Assembly: GCF_003096835.1 (NCBI RefSeq)
Contig: NZ_QENZ01000003.1
Location: 1 to 64,000, forward strand
Reading direction: 5' to 3'
From: Balneicella halophila
GTDB lineage: Bacteria > Bacteroidota > Bacteroidia > Bacteroidales > Balneicellaceae
DNA length: 64,000 nucleotides
Below are positions 38,063 through 47,208 of the stretch, piece by piece (position 1 is the stretch's first letter; the number at the start of each line of letters is the position of its first letter). Made by a program: the position numbers and the translations under genes. The notes under the pieces were generated by a model that saw only the letters and a program-made list of their open reading frames with translations, had not been told where the DNA came from and searched no databases.

Positions 38063-38662
38063 TTATTTTTTCATTTGTATTGGATCTTGCTTCTCCAATT
38101 TTAAATATTCAGTTGCTACTTTATCCAACTCCTCATACCAATCCTCACCATATTTCCTAATTAAGGGGAGTTTCAAGAACTTATAAATAGGAAGTCCTCG
38201 CTTTGTTCCCAATATTCGTGCAACATTGCACATGGGTTGTATATCATAGTTCAAGCCTTCAAATTGACTATATTTTTTTGCCCGAATAGGATACAAAGCA
38301 CAGGATATTGGCTTTTTGAAATCTACGGCTCCAGCCTCGTAAGCTCTTTCAATTCCACATAGTGCTACCCCTTCTTCATACACTGTAAAAGCACATTCCT
38401 TGTTAGCTCTCAAGGGTGTCACTAAATCACCTTCAAAATCAACAACAGCAACCCCTTGTTCTTCAATCGCTTTTATGCCTTCTTCTCTTAGAAAAGGCTT
38501 CACTTTGGGATATATTTCTTTAAGAATATCCTCTTCTTCAGATTCTAAGGGAGCACCTGAGTCACCTTCTTCACAGCAGACACCATGACATTTTGAAATA
38601 TCACATAGAAACTTCTTTTCGATGATATCTAAACTAACTATGACATTTTTAATCTCAATCAT
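38063..38662 (-). CDS. DUF3109 family Cys-rich protein
   Basis: A 199-residue protein. MIEIKNVIVSLDIIEKKFLC opens it, as in DUF3109, followed by CDISKCHGVCCEEGDSGAPL and later single Cys (KECAFTV, VALCGIE, ISCALYPIR, PMCNVA). The pattern suggests metal binding, possibly an Fe-S or zinc site as in YkgJ-like proteins, but the function is unknown. An upstream in-frame ATG at 38686 is excluded because a TATCTTTG -7 box lies between it and the chosen start. The thioesterase gene follows after 6 bp. Confidence 0.87.
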   Translation of the reverse strand: MIEIKNVIVSLDIIEKKFLCDISKCHGVCCEEGDSGAPLESEEEDILKEIYPKVKPFLREEGIKAIEEQGVAVVDFEGDLVTPLRANKECAFTVYEEGVALCGIERAYEAGAVDFKKPISCALYPIRAKKYSQFEGLNYDIQPMCNVARILGTKRGLPIYKFLKLPLIRKYGEDWYEELDKVATEYLKLEKQDPIQMKK

Positions 38663-38666
38663 AGTG

Positions 38667-38698
38667 CAAAGATAGTTAATTTTCATGCGGACGATGCA
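38667..38698 (-). promoter_or_regulatory. Promoter of DUF3109, leaderless-type spacing
   Basis: On the minus strand TTG (38698-38696) is followed after 21 bp by TATCTTTG (38674-38667), matching the Bacteroidota consensus in both boxes and spacing. The box ends only 4 bp before the chosen ATG, so the transcript would begin at or next to the start codon. Confidence 0.6.
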
Positions 38699-38754
38699 AG
38701 TAAAAATTCACAAAAAAATGTTAACTTTACGAATAGAATCCATAAATTAAAATC

Positions 38755-39435
38755 ATGAAACATTTAGTCGTATTATCAGGTGCAGGAATTAGTGCAGAAA
38801 GTGGAATAAAAACCTTTAGAGATGCCGATGGTCTTTGGGAAGGCTACGATGTTATGGAGGTTGCCTCTCCTATTGGGTGGGAAAAAAAACCTGAATTGGT
38901 ATTAAAGTTCTACAACGACAGACGCAGACAACTTTTAGAAGTGAAACCCAATACTGCCCATAAAACATTGAAGGAGCTAGAGAAAAACTTCAAGGTCAGC
39001 ATCATCACGCAAAACGTTGATAATCTCCATGAGAGAGCTGGGTCGAAAAATGTCTTACACCTGCATGGCGAGTTATTAAAATCACGAAGCACAAAAAATG
39101 AGAAGCTTATTTATGATTGCGACAAAGATATTATGCTGGGTGACAAGGCGGAAGATGGCGGTCAATTACGTCCGCACATTGTTTGGTTTGGGGAAGCCGT
39201 TCCAGAAATGCATAAAGCTGCAAAAATCGTAGAAACGGCAGATATATTGCTCGTTATTGGAACATCCCTACAAGTTTACCCAGCAGCATCTCTTATTGAC
39301 TATCTTCCTGATGGAAAACCTATTTACATCATCGATCCTAAACGGCACGAGGACAGACTGCTCGACCATGTGCATTTCATTGAAGATACAGCATGCAATG
39401 GAATTAAGGAATTTGCTGACTTGATGAGTAAATAA
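38755..39435 (+). CDS. cobB: Sirtuin, NAD-dependent deacylase without zinc Cys
   Basis: A 226-residue sirtuin: LSGAGISAESGIKTFRD (NAD loop), TQNVDNLHERAG and LHLHGE with the catalytic His (about 104). Tyr53-x-x-Arg56 (FYNDRRRQ) is the motif linked to desuccinylase and demalonylase activity in class III sirtuins. The usual four zinc Cys are missing: between HGE and the FGEAVP loop there is only one Cys. The replacement sequence (KSRSTKNEKLIYDCDKDI) appears to be a Bacteroidota variant. The predicted role is removal of acyl groups from Lys in the cytoplasm. Confidence 0.9.
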   Translation: MKHLVVLSGAGISAESGIKTFRDADGLWEGYDVMEVASPIGWEKKPELVLKFYNDRRRQLLEVKPNTAHKTLKELEKNFKVSIITQNVDNLHERAGSKNVLHLHGELLKSRSTKNEKLIYDCDKDIMLGDKAEDGGQLRPHIVWFGEAVPEMHKAAKIVETADILLVIGTSLQVYPAASLIDYLPDGKPIYIIDPKRHEDRLLDHVHFIEDTACNGIKEFADLMSK

Positions 39436-39511
39436 GTAGCTTTAGCACATTTGCTCAGTAAAGAATCTCTTTACGAATAAAATACAAGTGCAAATATAAA
39501 AACACAAAAAA

Positions 39512-40387
39512 ATGTTAATTGCCATAGTTTTAGCACTTATTATAATCGTAGCTACAGTTTGGGGATTAATCAAACTTGTTAAATGGATTGCACTAAGAAT
39601 AAACAGTACCTTACATGAAAATTCACAAAGAACCATAGAGGTATCTTTCCCCAATCCCGAAAAAGTCAATGACTTCAGATTTTATGAATACATAGAAGAA
39701 GAAGTTCCCTATAAACTTGAGCCAATCTATGCTGAAATGAAAAAGAAAGGTCTGAATATAAAACCTGAATTTAAGAGAGCTATTGCGTCAAAAATAAGGA
39801 ATGGAACATTTAAAAACCCTCTAAATTTCAAGGAATATTTCGGCACCAATTTTGACTTTATCGGGATAAATTTCTTAAGGGGCACCGACGATCTCTTCAG
39901 CACCTTTCAAATCGAGCTGTGCTTTATTCAATACGGAAAGCTTGCAAGTATAAAAACCTATGATTTTATGCCTCCTGATGAAATATTTGAGAATAGACTA
40001 TTTCAGGAAAATGTAGAATTATTGGGCTATAGAAAGGAGTGGATCGAGGACAATTACTTTAAGGATATATGGCACATATTCGACTTGCGAGATTTCCTCA
40101 ACTCTAATTTGCTTATCCTCTGGGATGATGGAGTTGAAACTCTAAAAAAAGTGCTTGATAAGAATCAGATAACAGATTACAATATCTCAACCATAAAAAT
40201 TCGAGAAGTTGCACAGGCAAATCATTTGCCTGATTCCATTGACTCATTGTTAAATCACTTTCATTCAGACTTAACTATTGAAAATGATGAGTTATCAATG
40301 ATTGTTTGTGAATTAGCTATGGAATTTACTATGAATGGTATTGATTTAGAAAACTATGTAAAAACCATGAACTCAAACAATAATTAA
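39512..40387 (+). CDS. Hypothetical membrane-anchored protein
   Basis: A 291-residue protein with one N-terminal membrane helix (IAIVLALIIIVATVWGLIKL) and a soluble domain I cannot place. Visible features are an acidic, aromatic middle (KEYFGTNFDFIGINFLRGTD) and an Asp/Glu-rich C-terminus ending in Asn repeats. It has no recognised neighbour relation, standing between the sirtuin and MATE genes. No -7 box matching the full consensus is visible upstream. Confidence 0.65.
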   Translation: MLIAIVLALIIIVATVWGLIKLVKWIALRINSTLHENSQRTIEVSFPNPEKVNDFRFYEYIEEEVPYKLEPIYAEMKKKGLNIKPEFKRAIASKIRNGTFKNPLNFKEYFGTNFDFIGINFLRGTDDLFSTFQIELCFIQYGKLASIKTYDFMPPDEIFENRLFQENVELLGYRKEWIEDNYFKDIWHIFDLRDFLNSNLLILWDDGVETLKKVLDKNQITDYNISTIKIREVAQANHLPDSIDSLLNHFHSDLTIENDELSMIVCELAMEFTMNGIDLENYVKTMNSNNN

Positions 40388-40419
40388 GGCAGATTAAGCT
40401 AATAATATCCTACTATTTT

Positions 40420-41754
40420 TTAACTGTTGAATGATTTATAAATTGTTCTAATGCGACTGTAAAAAAGCAAACCCGCGACAGCAAGCCCAAATATAAAACC
40501 ATACCACAGCCCGACTGTACCCAAATCTAAGGTAAATGCTAAAAAATAACTAGTTGGCAAGTTTACAAGAATGTAAGCTACAAAAGAATAAATCATGGCA
40601 TAGGTAACATCACCTAAACCTCTCAAAATACTGAGCATAACTACTTGCAACCCATCAAATACTTGAAAAATTGCAGTGGCAACTAAAAGTATTGCAGTAA
40701 GTGCTACAACGTTCTCATCTGTATTATAAAAATAAGGAAAATCATGCCTAAAAAGAAAAATCAACAGCCCTGATAGTCCCATAAATGCCAAAACAATGTG
40801 AGTAGATGCTGTTGCTGCTAACATCAAGCGTTTAAAATTCTGTTCTCCGTAATAATGAGAAACTCTTATAGTGGTTGCTGCTCCCACTCCTATGGCTAGC
40901 ATAAAAGTCATGGAACTGATACCCATAGCAATCTGATGCGAAGCTAAAGAAATTACCCCCAACCATCCTGCCATGATACCACTTAATGCAAAAGCGGCAA
41001 CTTCTAAAAACATCTGCATAGAAATCGGTAAGCCGAGTTTGAAAAGCTTACGAATATGAAGCCTGCTGTAATCCCTAAGGTCTATGTATTTTGTGATTCT
41101 ATTGAATAAATTACGCCTCAAAAATATGGCATAAAAGCCCAATGCCATAAATATCCTAGATGTCAATGTTGCAAGACCAGCTCCTAACATTCCCAATTCT
41201 GGAAAACCCCATTTCCCAAAAATCAAGACATAGTTGAGGAAAATATTTAAAAAGTTCGCAAATAAGGTAACATACATTGCATTTTTGGTGTCCCCCAACC
41301 CCTCAGCAAATTGCTTATTGGTAAAAAACAAAGACAGTGGCAACAATGATAATAAAATAGTAACATAATAGGGTTTTGCCAAGCTAACGACCGCTGGGTC
41401 TTGCCCCATATTAGAGAAGAAAAAACTAATAACATACATCAGAATCATCAAACAGACTGCAATAACGATATTAATGATATACGCATTTGATAAAATCTTT
41501 GCTAATAATTTATATTGAGTTTTGTCCTCAACATGTCCTACAGCAGGTGTTAATCCTAAACTAAATCCCATGGCGAAAACCATTCCAAAAATAAAAATAG
41601 AATTGGCGAAAGCAATTGCAGCTAATTCAGTTGGACCTAAACGACCAACCATCATAATATCAGCCTGTTGTACTACTATTTGCCCTAACTGTGACAACAC
41701 AATAGGAAAAGCTAACCGCAAGTTTCGTTTATAATATCCTAAATATTTTGTCAT
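40420..41754 (-). CDS. MATE family efflux transporter
   Basis: A 444-residue protein with about twelve membrane helices and the MATE duplication. FPIVLSQLGQIVVQQADIMM (about residues 13-32) and ISMQMFLEVAAFALSGIMAG in the second half are paired motifs. It exports cationic drugs or metabolites by Na+ or H+ antiport; the substrate is unknown. A frame starting at TTG 41766 is four codons longer, but the ATG has GGGAAAAG just before it. A TACTTTTG -7 box lies at 41775-41782 on the minus strand. Confidence 0.92.
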   Translation of the reverse strand: MTKYLGYYKRNLRLAFPIVLSQLGQIVVQQADIMMVGRLGPTELAAIAFANSIFIFGMVFAMGFSLGLTPAVGHVEDKTQYKLLAKILSNAYIINIVIAVCLMILMYVISFFFSNMGQDPAVVSLAKPYYVTILLSLLPLSLFFTNKQFAEGLGDTKNAMYVTLFANFLNIFLNYVLIFGKWGFPELGMLGAGLATLTSRIFMALGFYAIFLRRNLFNRITKYIDLRDYSRLHIRKLFKLGLPISMQMFLEVAAFALSGIMAGWLGVISLASHQIAMGISSMTFMLAIGVGAATTIRVSHYYGEQNFKRLMLAATASTHIVLAFMGLSGLLIFLFRHDFPYFYNTDENVVALTAILLVATAIFQVFDGLQVVMLSILRGLGDVTYAMIYSFVAYILVNLPTSYFLAFTLDLGTVGLWYGFIFGLAVAGLLFYSRIRTIYKSFNS

Positions 41755-41908
41755 ATCTTTTCCCAATATTGTCGCAAAAGTAGCAACTTTTATACAATTG
41801 CTATTAGGATTTAAAGGAACTTAAGGTTAAAATGAATTGAGTTATAGTAGAATTTAAAAGTTTTATCGTACATTGCATACGATTTAAATTATTTATCAAA
41901 TTATTATA

Positions 41909-42100
41909 ATGAAAACAGGAACAGTTAAATTCTTTAATGAAACTAAAGGGTTTGGATTTATTAAAGATTCAGAATCAGACAACGAGTATTTTGTACATGT
42001 ATCAGGATTGATTGACAAAGTTAATGAAAATGATGAAGTAACTTTCGAGCTGCAAGAAGGCCGTAAAGGAATGAATGCAGTGAATGTAAAATTAGCTTAA
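41909..42100 (+). CDS. Cold-shock domain protein
   Basis: A 63-residue single CSD protein: GTVKFFNETKGFGFIKD contains RNP1 (KGFGFI) and EYFVHVSGL contains RNP2-like FVHV. It binds single-stranded RNA or DNA and likely acts as an RNA chaperone. It is monocistronic, with its own downstream intrinsic terminator. Confidence 0.95.
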   Translation: MKTGTVKFFNETKGFGFIKDSESDNEYFVHVSGLIDKVNENDEVTFELQEGRKGMNAVNVKLA

Positions 42101-42162
42101 ATTCATTGTGAACAACACTAACATCGTTTGCATTTAGCAAACATATTGTCACAAGAGCTAAG

Positions 42163-42193
42163 CCACAAATTGTATTTGTGGTTTTTCTTTTTT
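42163..42193 (+). terminator. Intrinsic terminator of the cold-shock gene
   Basis: CCACAAAT-tgt-ATTTGTGG is a perfect 8-bp stem with a 3-base loop, followed by TTTTTCTTTTTT on the plus strand. Confidence 0.88.
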
Positions 42194-42245
42194 ATAGAAT
42201 TTATTTATCTTTATTCCAATAGAAACAATAGAAAATTCAATAGTT

Positions 42246-42893
42246 ATGAAAAAGAAAATAGCAGTAATTCTTGCCGGATGTGGCAAAGCAGATGGGAGTG
42301 AAATACATGAAGCGACTTTAACCCTTCTTGCCATAGACCAACAGCGAGCCGAGTATCATGCTTTTGCTCCAAACATCGACCAAAGAGATGTGATTAACCA
42401 TATCACAGGAGACGAAATGCCTGAAAAAAGAAATGTACTCATCGAAGCTTCACGAATCACTCGAGGTGAAATTAAAGACTTAAAAGAATATGATGTGAAA
42501 GACTTTGATGCACTGGTATTGCCTGGTGGTTTTGGCGCAGCAAAAAATCTTTGCTCGTTTGCTGTTGATGGTGAAAATATGAACATCAATGAAGAAGTCA
42601 CAAAAGCACTTCAACAAACTTACGAAGCTAAAAAACCTATCGGTGCACTTTGTATAGCACCAGTTATGGTAGCCAAAGCTTTGAAAGCTACGGTAACCTT
42701 AGGGCAAGATGATGATATTGCTAAAACCGTAGAAAATTGGGGTGGGAAACACAAAAAAACGACTCACGGAGAAATCGTCACTGATGAAGAAAAGAAAATA
42801 GTGACAACCCCTTGCTATATGCTAGATGCTAAAATATCAGATATTTATGAGGGAGCCACTAACCTAATCAAGAAGGTTTTAGAATTAGCCTAA
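42246..42893 (+). CDS. elbB: ElbB, DJ-1/PfpI-like glyoxalase-type protein
   Basis: A 215-residue DJ-1/PfpI-fold protein. KIAVILAGCGKADGSEIHE is the ElbB opening, LPGGFGAAKNLCSFAVDG the nucleophile-elbow region, and IGALCIAPVM carries the conserved Cys. Family members have been linked to glyoxalase activity and isoprenoid metabolism. A near-match -7 box (TATCTTTA) is upstream. It converges on the GT39 gene with only 3 bp between the stops. Confidence 0.93.
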   Translation: MKKKIAVILAGCGKADGSEIHEATLTLLAIDQQRAEYHAFAPNIDQRDVINHITGDEMPEKRNVLIEASRITRGEIKDLKEYDVKDFDALVLPGGFGAAKNLCSFAVDGENMNINEEVTKALQQTYEAKKPIGALCIAPVMVAKALKATVTLGQDDDIAKTVENWGGKHKKTTHGEIVTDEEKKIVTTPCYMLDAKISDIYEGATNLIKKVLELA

Positions 42894-42896
42894 AGT

Positions 42897-44495
42897 TTAA
42901 CGGACAATAACAACGTATTTGCTCAAACTTTTATGATGATATTTATGCCCTTCTGGCTTACTATTATTATCATAATGACCAATCAGTTCATAATTACTTG
43001 GCAGATTATATTCCGTAGGTTTTTCATTGGTCAATAACATATAAGGAGGTTGCAAACCATCAAGGTTTTGCACCTCTTTTATTTTTCTTCCTGTCCACCA
43101 AATCAACTCTATACGTGTTTCTTCAAGTGCATAACCTGGTAGCCCTTCTAAACCCTGAATTTTTTGTACCTCCCCAATCGAATGAAATTGAGGGTTCAAC
43201 ATGTATTTTGAATTGGGAACGAAAAACAATATTGCCGACGACAATAAAAGAATAGCTCCTACAATTAAGATGTGCTTTTTATCACTACTCCAGACCTTCC
43301 ATAATAGGTAAATACAAAACAGTGACATCAAACACACTCCTGCCACTGTTATCCATCCGACTACGGCTGTTCTATAAAATAACATATAAATTCCTATTGG
43401 CAGAGCCACCGCGACAATCATAAAAATCACAGTATGAATTTTCAGAATTACCGTATCCAAAGGCTTTTTATATCTTTCATAATCTTTAATTAAATAATAA
43501 AAATAACTTCCGACTAGGAATGATGCAGGAATAAATGTTGGCAATAAATAACGCACTTTCTTTTCTGGAATGATTGAAAGCAATAGTATTGATGCCACAG
43601 TCCAAAGCCAGAAAAACGAAAAGGCTTTCTTATCTCTTAGCTTGTTATAATTGTATTTTGTAAATAGACCTATTGCTAAGATTAAAGTCCATAAACCTGA
43701 ATGAACAGGATAATCTTTGATATAATAATACCAGGGTTTTACATTGTAGGAGTGCCAATTATTAACCTCTCCCTCCAACACCTCCTTTGCTTCATTACCC
43801 AAAGACAACTGCAAGAAAACAAACCATGAAGCAGAGATTATAAAAGCAATTATAATGTAAATGGCAAGAGCAGCTCTTTTACTTTTACCAAATAATGGGC
43901 GGTATTGCCAGCAATATATGAGCACAAATGGCAGGAATAGTGCATAGAGTGAGACGGGACCTTTACTTAAGAATGCTGCGCCAAAAAGAATGCCTCCACA
44001 TAAAGCATTTCGAAGTGGTCTTACCGATTGCAACATCGCAACAAACTGGACTATAGCAGCCAGCATAAAACTATGAGTATAAATATCCCAAGTTTCTCTA
44101 CGCCCTAACATAACGACATACAGCATTCCTGCTAATGATATGGCTGATAGCATTGCCAACAATTTGTCATTTGTCAATCGTTTCACCAAACTATTCATAG
44201 AAAATAGTAACCAAATGGACATTAAAGCTGCTGGCAAGCGTAAAAAGAATAAATTTTTCAAACCAAATATGGATGCGGAAATAGCTGTAATCCAAGTTGG
44301 TAAGGGAGGTTTCTCAAGGCGTAAAACACCATTCATAGTTGGGTGTTGCCAATCACCAGATTGTAACATTTCTCTTACAGTGACTAAGTTTCTCGCCTCC
44401 ATTATTTCTACTGCCATCGTATCTAAATTGACGATATATAGTAAAATACCTACAATGCAAATAATAATCTTATACCAGTATTCTCTCTGCTCCAT
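42897..44495 (-). CDS. GT39/ArnT-like membrane glycosyltransferase
   Basis: A 532-residue protein with about eleven to twelve membrane segments. The first periplasmic loop has the acidic motif VEIMEARNLVTVREM and then RLEKPPLPTW, typical of PMT/ArnT enzymes, followed by LGRRETWDIYTHSF. A periplasmic C-terminal domain follows from about residue 430. It should transfer a sugar from undecaprenyl phosphate to lipid A, a glycan or a protein. A DPM1-like GT2 and LAB_N pair that could supply such a donor lies 26 kb away. Confidence 0.9.
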   Translation of the reverse strand: MEQREYWYKIIICIVGILLYIVNLDTMAVEIMEARNLVTVREMLQSGDWQHPTMNGVLRLEKPPLPTWITAISASIFGLKNLFFLRLPAALMSIWLLFSMNSLVKRLTNDKLLAMLSAISLAGMLYVVMLGRRETWDIYTHSFMLAAIVQFVAMLQSVRPLRNALCGGILFGAAFLSKGPVSLYALFLPFVLIYCWQYRPLFGKSKRAALAIYIIIAFIISASWFVFLQLSLGNEAKEVLEGEVNNWHSYNVKPWYYYIKDYPVHSGLWTLILAIGLFTKYNYNKLRDKKAFSFFWLWTVASILLLSIIPEKKVRYLLPTFIPASFLVGSYFYYLIKDYERYKKPLDTVILKIHTVIFMIVAVALPIGIYMLFYRTAVVGWITVAGVCLMSLFCIYLLWKVWSSDKKHILIVGAILLLSSAILFFVPNSKYMLNPQFHSIGEVQKIQGLEGLPGYALEETRIELIWWTGRKIKEVQNLDGLQPPYMLLTNEKPTEYNLPSNYELIGHYDNNSKPEGHKYHHKSLSKYVVIVR

Positions 44496-44524
44496 AAATT
44501 TCTTTACTAATTGGTCTAAATAAA

Positions 44525-44551
44525 AAGTCCTTACAAATGTAGTAAGGACTT
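44525..44551 (-). terminator. Intrinsic terminator of the sucCD operon
   Basis: AAGTCCTTAC and GTAAGGACTT form a perfect 10-bp stem with a 7-base loop, followed by TTTTA on the minus strand. It closes the sucC-sucD-small ORF transcript before the GT39 gene. Confidence 0.8.
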
Positions 44552-44653
44552 CTCATATATAGGTTACTTTATGTTTAAGAAACAACTAATTCGCTATTTT
44601 ACATCTAAAAGAAATGAAAAATTATATCGAAAATTAAGAATCTCTTTAACTTA

Positions 44654-44752
44654 TTATTTCTTTTTCATATATCTAATAATTGCTCTAACTATAAAGAATA
44701 AAGCTAATAGACAAATTACTGCCCAAATGGTCATTCCTATTCCTGAGTTCAT
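44654..44752 (-). CDS. Putative 32-residue single-pass membrane peptide
   Basis: A short open frame starting 22 bp after the sucD stop and before the operon terminator. It encodes one hydrophobic helix (MTIWAVICLLALFFIVRAII) ending in Met-Lys-Lys-Lys. The transmembrane design with a basic C-terminus and its place inside the operon support it. No strong Shine-Dalgarno is visible. It may be a small membrane peptide of unknown function or a chance frame. Confidence 0.45.
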   Translation of the reverse strand: MNSGIGMTIWAVICLLALFFIVRAIIRYMKKK

Positions 44753-44774
44753 AATAAATAACAAATTCAAACTT

Positions 44775-45650
44775 TTATCTTAAAACTTCTTTAACTTTTT
44801 TTCCTATATCAGCAGGAGATTTTACGACATAGATACCTGCTGCTTCCAATGCTTCCATCTTCGCCTCAGCAGTTCCTTTTCCTCCTGCAATAATAGCTCC
44901 TGCGTGCCCCATGCGTCTTCCTGGAGGTGCCGTTTGTCCAGCAATAAATGCTATCACTGGCTTTTTCACATTATCTTTGATGTAAGCTGCCGCTTCTTCT
45001 TCTGCATTTCCGCCAATCTCTCCAATTAAAACTATAGCTTCCGTCTCTGGGTCTTTATTGAGTAGTTTTACAGCATCAATATGTTTTGTTCCGATAATTG
45101 GATCACCGCCAATACCAATCGCTGTAGATTGACCGAGACCTTGCTCTACTAATTGATGCACTGCTTCGTAGGTTAATGTCCCTGAACGAGAAATCACTCC
45201 CACTGTTCCTTTTTTATGAATAAATCCCGGCATAATACCAACCTTTGCTTCACCTGGAGTAATCACACCTGGGCAGTTAGGTCCAATAAGTGTTACATCT
45301 TCTTTTTGATTTAATACGGCTTTTACCTTTACCATATCTCCCACAGGAATACCTTCTGTAATACAAATAATTACTTTTATTCCTGCATCTGCAGCTTCGA
45401 GAATAGCATCTGCAGCAAATGGTGGTGGCACAAAAATGACCGAAGTGTTTGCTTGCCTTTCATCTACGGCTTCTTTCACAGTGTTAAAAACAGGAATATC
45501 ATTAAGAACTTTTTGTCCTCCTTTACCTGGAGTAACACCTGCTACTACATTTGTTCCATAATCAACCATTTGTTCTGTGTGAAACCCACCTTCAGAACCT
45601 GTTATTCCTTGTACGACTAATCGTGTATCTTTATTTACTAATACGCTCAT
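44775..45650 (-). CDS. sucD: Succinyl-CoA ligase alpha subunit
   Basis: A 291-residue Suc[17 protein letters not shown] is the CoA-binding start, [20 protein letters not shown] the central motif, and [17 protein letters not shown] contains the phosphorylated His. With SucC it converts succinyl-CoA to succinate with ATP or GTP formation. It lies 7 bp after sucC in the same operon. Confidence 0.98.
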   Translation of the reverse strand: MSVLVNKDTRLVVQGITGSEGGFHTEQMVDYGTNVVAGVTPGKGGQKVLNDIPVFNTVKEAVDERQANTSVIFVPPPFAADAILEAADAGIKVIICITEGIPVGDMVKVKAVLNQKEDVTLIGPNCPGVITPGEAKVGIMPGFIHKKGTVGVISRSGTLTYEAVHQLVEQGLGQSTAIGIGGDPIIGTKHIDAVKLLNKDPETEAIVLIGEIGGNAEEEAAAYIKDNVKKPVIAFIAGQTAPPGRRMGHAGAIIAGGKGTAEAKMEALEAAGIYVVKSPADIGKKVKEVLR

Positions 45651-45657
45651 TTCTAAA

Positions 45658-46815
45658 TTATTTAATAGTTGATACTACTTTCTCTGCTGCCTCTTGTAAT
45701 TCTTTGGCTGCTAGAATATTCATCCCTGATTGCTCTAAAATTTCTCTTGCTTCTTTAGCATTCGTACCCTGTAGACGTACTACGATAGGCATATCAGTCC
45801 CAATATTTTTAACAGCTTCTACGACTCCTCTCGCTACACGGTCACAACGCACGATACCTCCAAAAATATTGATGAGAATCGCTTTTACATTTTTATCCGA
45901 TTGAATAATACGAAAACCTTGTTCTACGGTTTCTGCTGATGCTGTACCGCCAACATCTAAGAAGTTTGCTGGCTCAGCTCCGTTAAGTTTAATAATATCC
46001 ATTGTTCCCATGGCTAATCCTGCACCATTAACCATACAACCAATATTTCCATCCAATTTCACATAATTAAGACCATATTTAGATGCTTCTACTTCTGTAG
46101 GTTCTTCTTCATCAAAGTCTCTCAGCTCTAGAACATCCTTATGACGAAATAGTGCATTTTCATCAAAATTCACTTTAGCGTCCAATGCAATTACATCTCC
46201 TGATTTTGTTACAACCAAAGGATTTATCTCAAACAATGCGGCATCCAAAGCTACATAAGCTTTATAAAGTGCTGCAAAGAATTTAGTACCACTTTTCATT
46301 GCGTTACCTTCAAGTCCCAAAGCAAAAGCCAGTTGTCTCGCTTGATAAGGCATGAGACCTACGGTTGGGTCTATAGCTACTTTTACAATTTTTTCTGGCG
46401 TTTCTTCTGCCACCTTTTCAATTTCCATTCCTCCTTCTGTAGAAACCATAAAGGTAACCTTCGAAGTTTCACGGTCTAATACGATTCCTGCATAAAGTTC
46501 CCTGTCGATATCAGAAGCTTCTTCTATCCATACTTTTTTTACATATTTCCCTTCAGGACCAGTCTGATGAGTTACCAAAGTCATCCCTAGGATATCATCG
46601 GCATACTGTTTCACTTCATCCGCTGTCTTAGCAAACTTCACTCCTCCTCCTTTACCTCTTCCCCCAGCATGAATTTGTGCTTTTACCACTACGGGTAAAC
46701 CTACTTTTTCTGCAGCTGCTACAGCTTCTTCAACAGAAGATGCAACCTGTCCATTAGGTACAGCCACACCAAATTTTCTCAAGATCTCTTTTGCTTGATA
46801 TTCGTGTATATTCAT
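45658..46815 (-). CDS. sucC: Succinyl-CoA ligase beta subunit
   Basis: A 385-residue ATP-grasp protein. [20 protein letters not shown] is the standard opening, [16 protein letters not shown] the nucleotide loop, and [16 protein letters not shown] the CoA/phosphate power-helix region near the C-terminus. It forms the heteromer with SucD. The 393-bp gap upstream contains an unassigned terminator-like hairpin 105 bp before its start. Confidence 0.98.
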   Translation of the reverse strand: MNIHEYQAKEILRKFGVAVPNGQVASSVEEAVAAAEKVGLPVVVKAQIHAGGRGKGGGVKFAKTADEVKQYADDILGMTLVTHQTGPEGKYVKKVWIEEASDIDRELYAGIVLDRETSKVTFMVSTEGGMEIEKVAEETPEKIVKVAIDPTVGLMPYQARQLAFALGLEGNAMKSGTKFFAALYKAYVALDAALFEINPLVVTKSGDVIALDAKVNFDENALFRHKDVLELRDFDEEEPTEVEASKYGLNYVKLDGNIGCMVNGAGLAMGTMDIIKLNGAEPANFLDVGGTASAETVEQGFRIIQSDKNVKAILINIFGGIVRCDRVARGVVEAVKNIGTDMPIVVRLQGTNAKEAREILEQSGMNILAAKELQEAAEKVVSTIK

Positions 46816-46918
46816 AAATTAGAAATTAAATATTTTTCTTTACAGTCGATAAATATAATAATATTTTAAGAATTATATGTTATACAACAATTTTAATCTG
46901 ATATACAATAGTGAAAAT

Positions 46919-46951
46919 TAAAAAAGGAGCTGTATCGAATACAACTCCTTT
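46919..46951 (-). terminator. Unassigned terminator-like hairpin upstream of sucC
   Basis: AAAGGAG-c-TGTAT / ATACA-a-CTCCTTT form a 12-bp stem with one C-A mismatch and a CGA loop, followed on the minus strand by TTTTTTAATTTT. No gene ends before it, because the aminotransferase transcript already has its own terminator 200 bp upstream. It is either the end of a small unannotated RNA or a leader attenuator for sucC. Confidence 0.6.
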
Positions 46952-47148
46952 CAAAAAACCAATTACCCTAAAACTAACTCTAAAACTTAATCTTCTTATG
47001 TTCTGTATAAAAAAATGTATTATTTCTAATCATCTCTGAAATACACTACAAAATAAACACTTATTAAAGCCATAGCCAAATGATTTATCTACTCAAACGT
47101 GTGAGTAACACCACATTTAACAATTAGTTCAAATTAAAACCTTTGCAT

Positions 47149-47178
47149 AAAAAAACGTACTATAATTTATAGTACGTT
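47149..47178 (-). terminator. Intrinsic terminator of the aminotransferase operon
   Basis: AACGTACTATA and TATAGTACGTT form a perfect 11-bp stem with a 3-base loop, followed on the minus strand by TTTTTTT. It lies about 30 bp past the aminotransferase stop. Confidence 0.85.
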
Positions 47179-47208
47179 CTCCGCTAAATTAGCTTTTATA
47201 AATTACTT

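Larger units (their letters stand above)
46816..47208. other. Intergenic region with two minus-strand hairpins
   Basis: Besides the two hairpins listed separately, it holds only tiny frames; the longest clean one on the minus strand is 15 codons. The stretch 46953-47148 between the hairpins has no consensus -7 box. The stretch next to sucC has a near-match TATATTTA. Confidence 0.5.

Noticed and set aside
41755-41766. TTG start for the MATE protein
   Set aside because: Only four codons longer, and the sequence GGGAAAAG over those codons is a better ribosome-binding site for the ATG at 41754.
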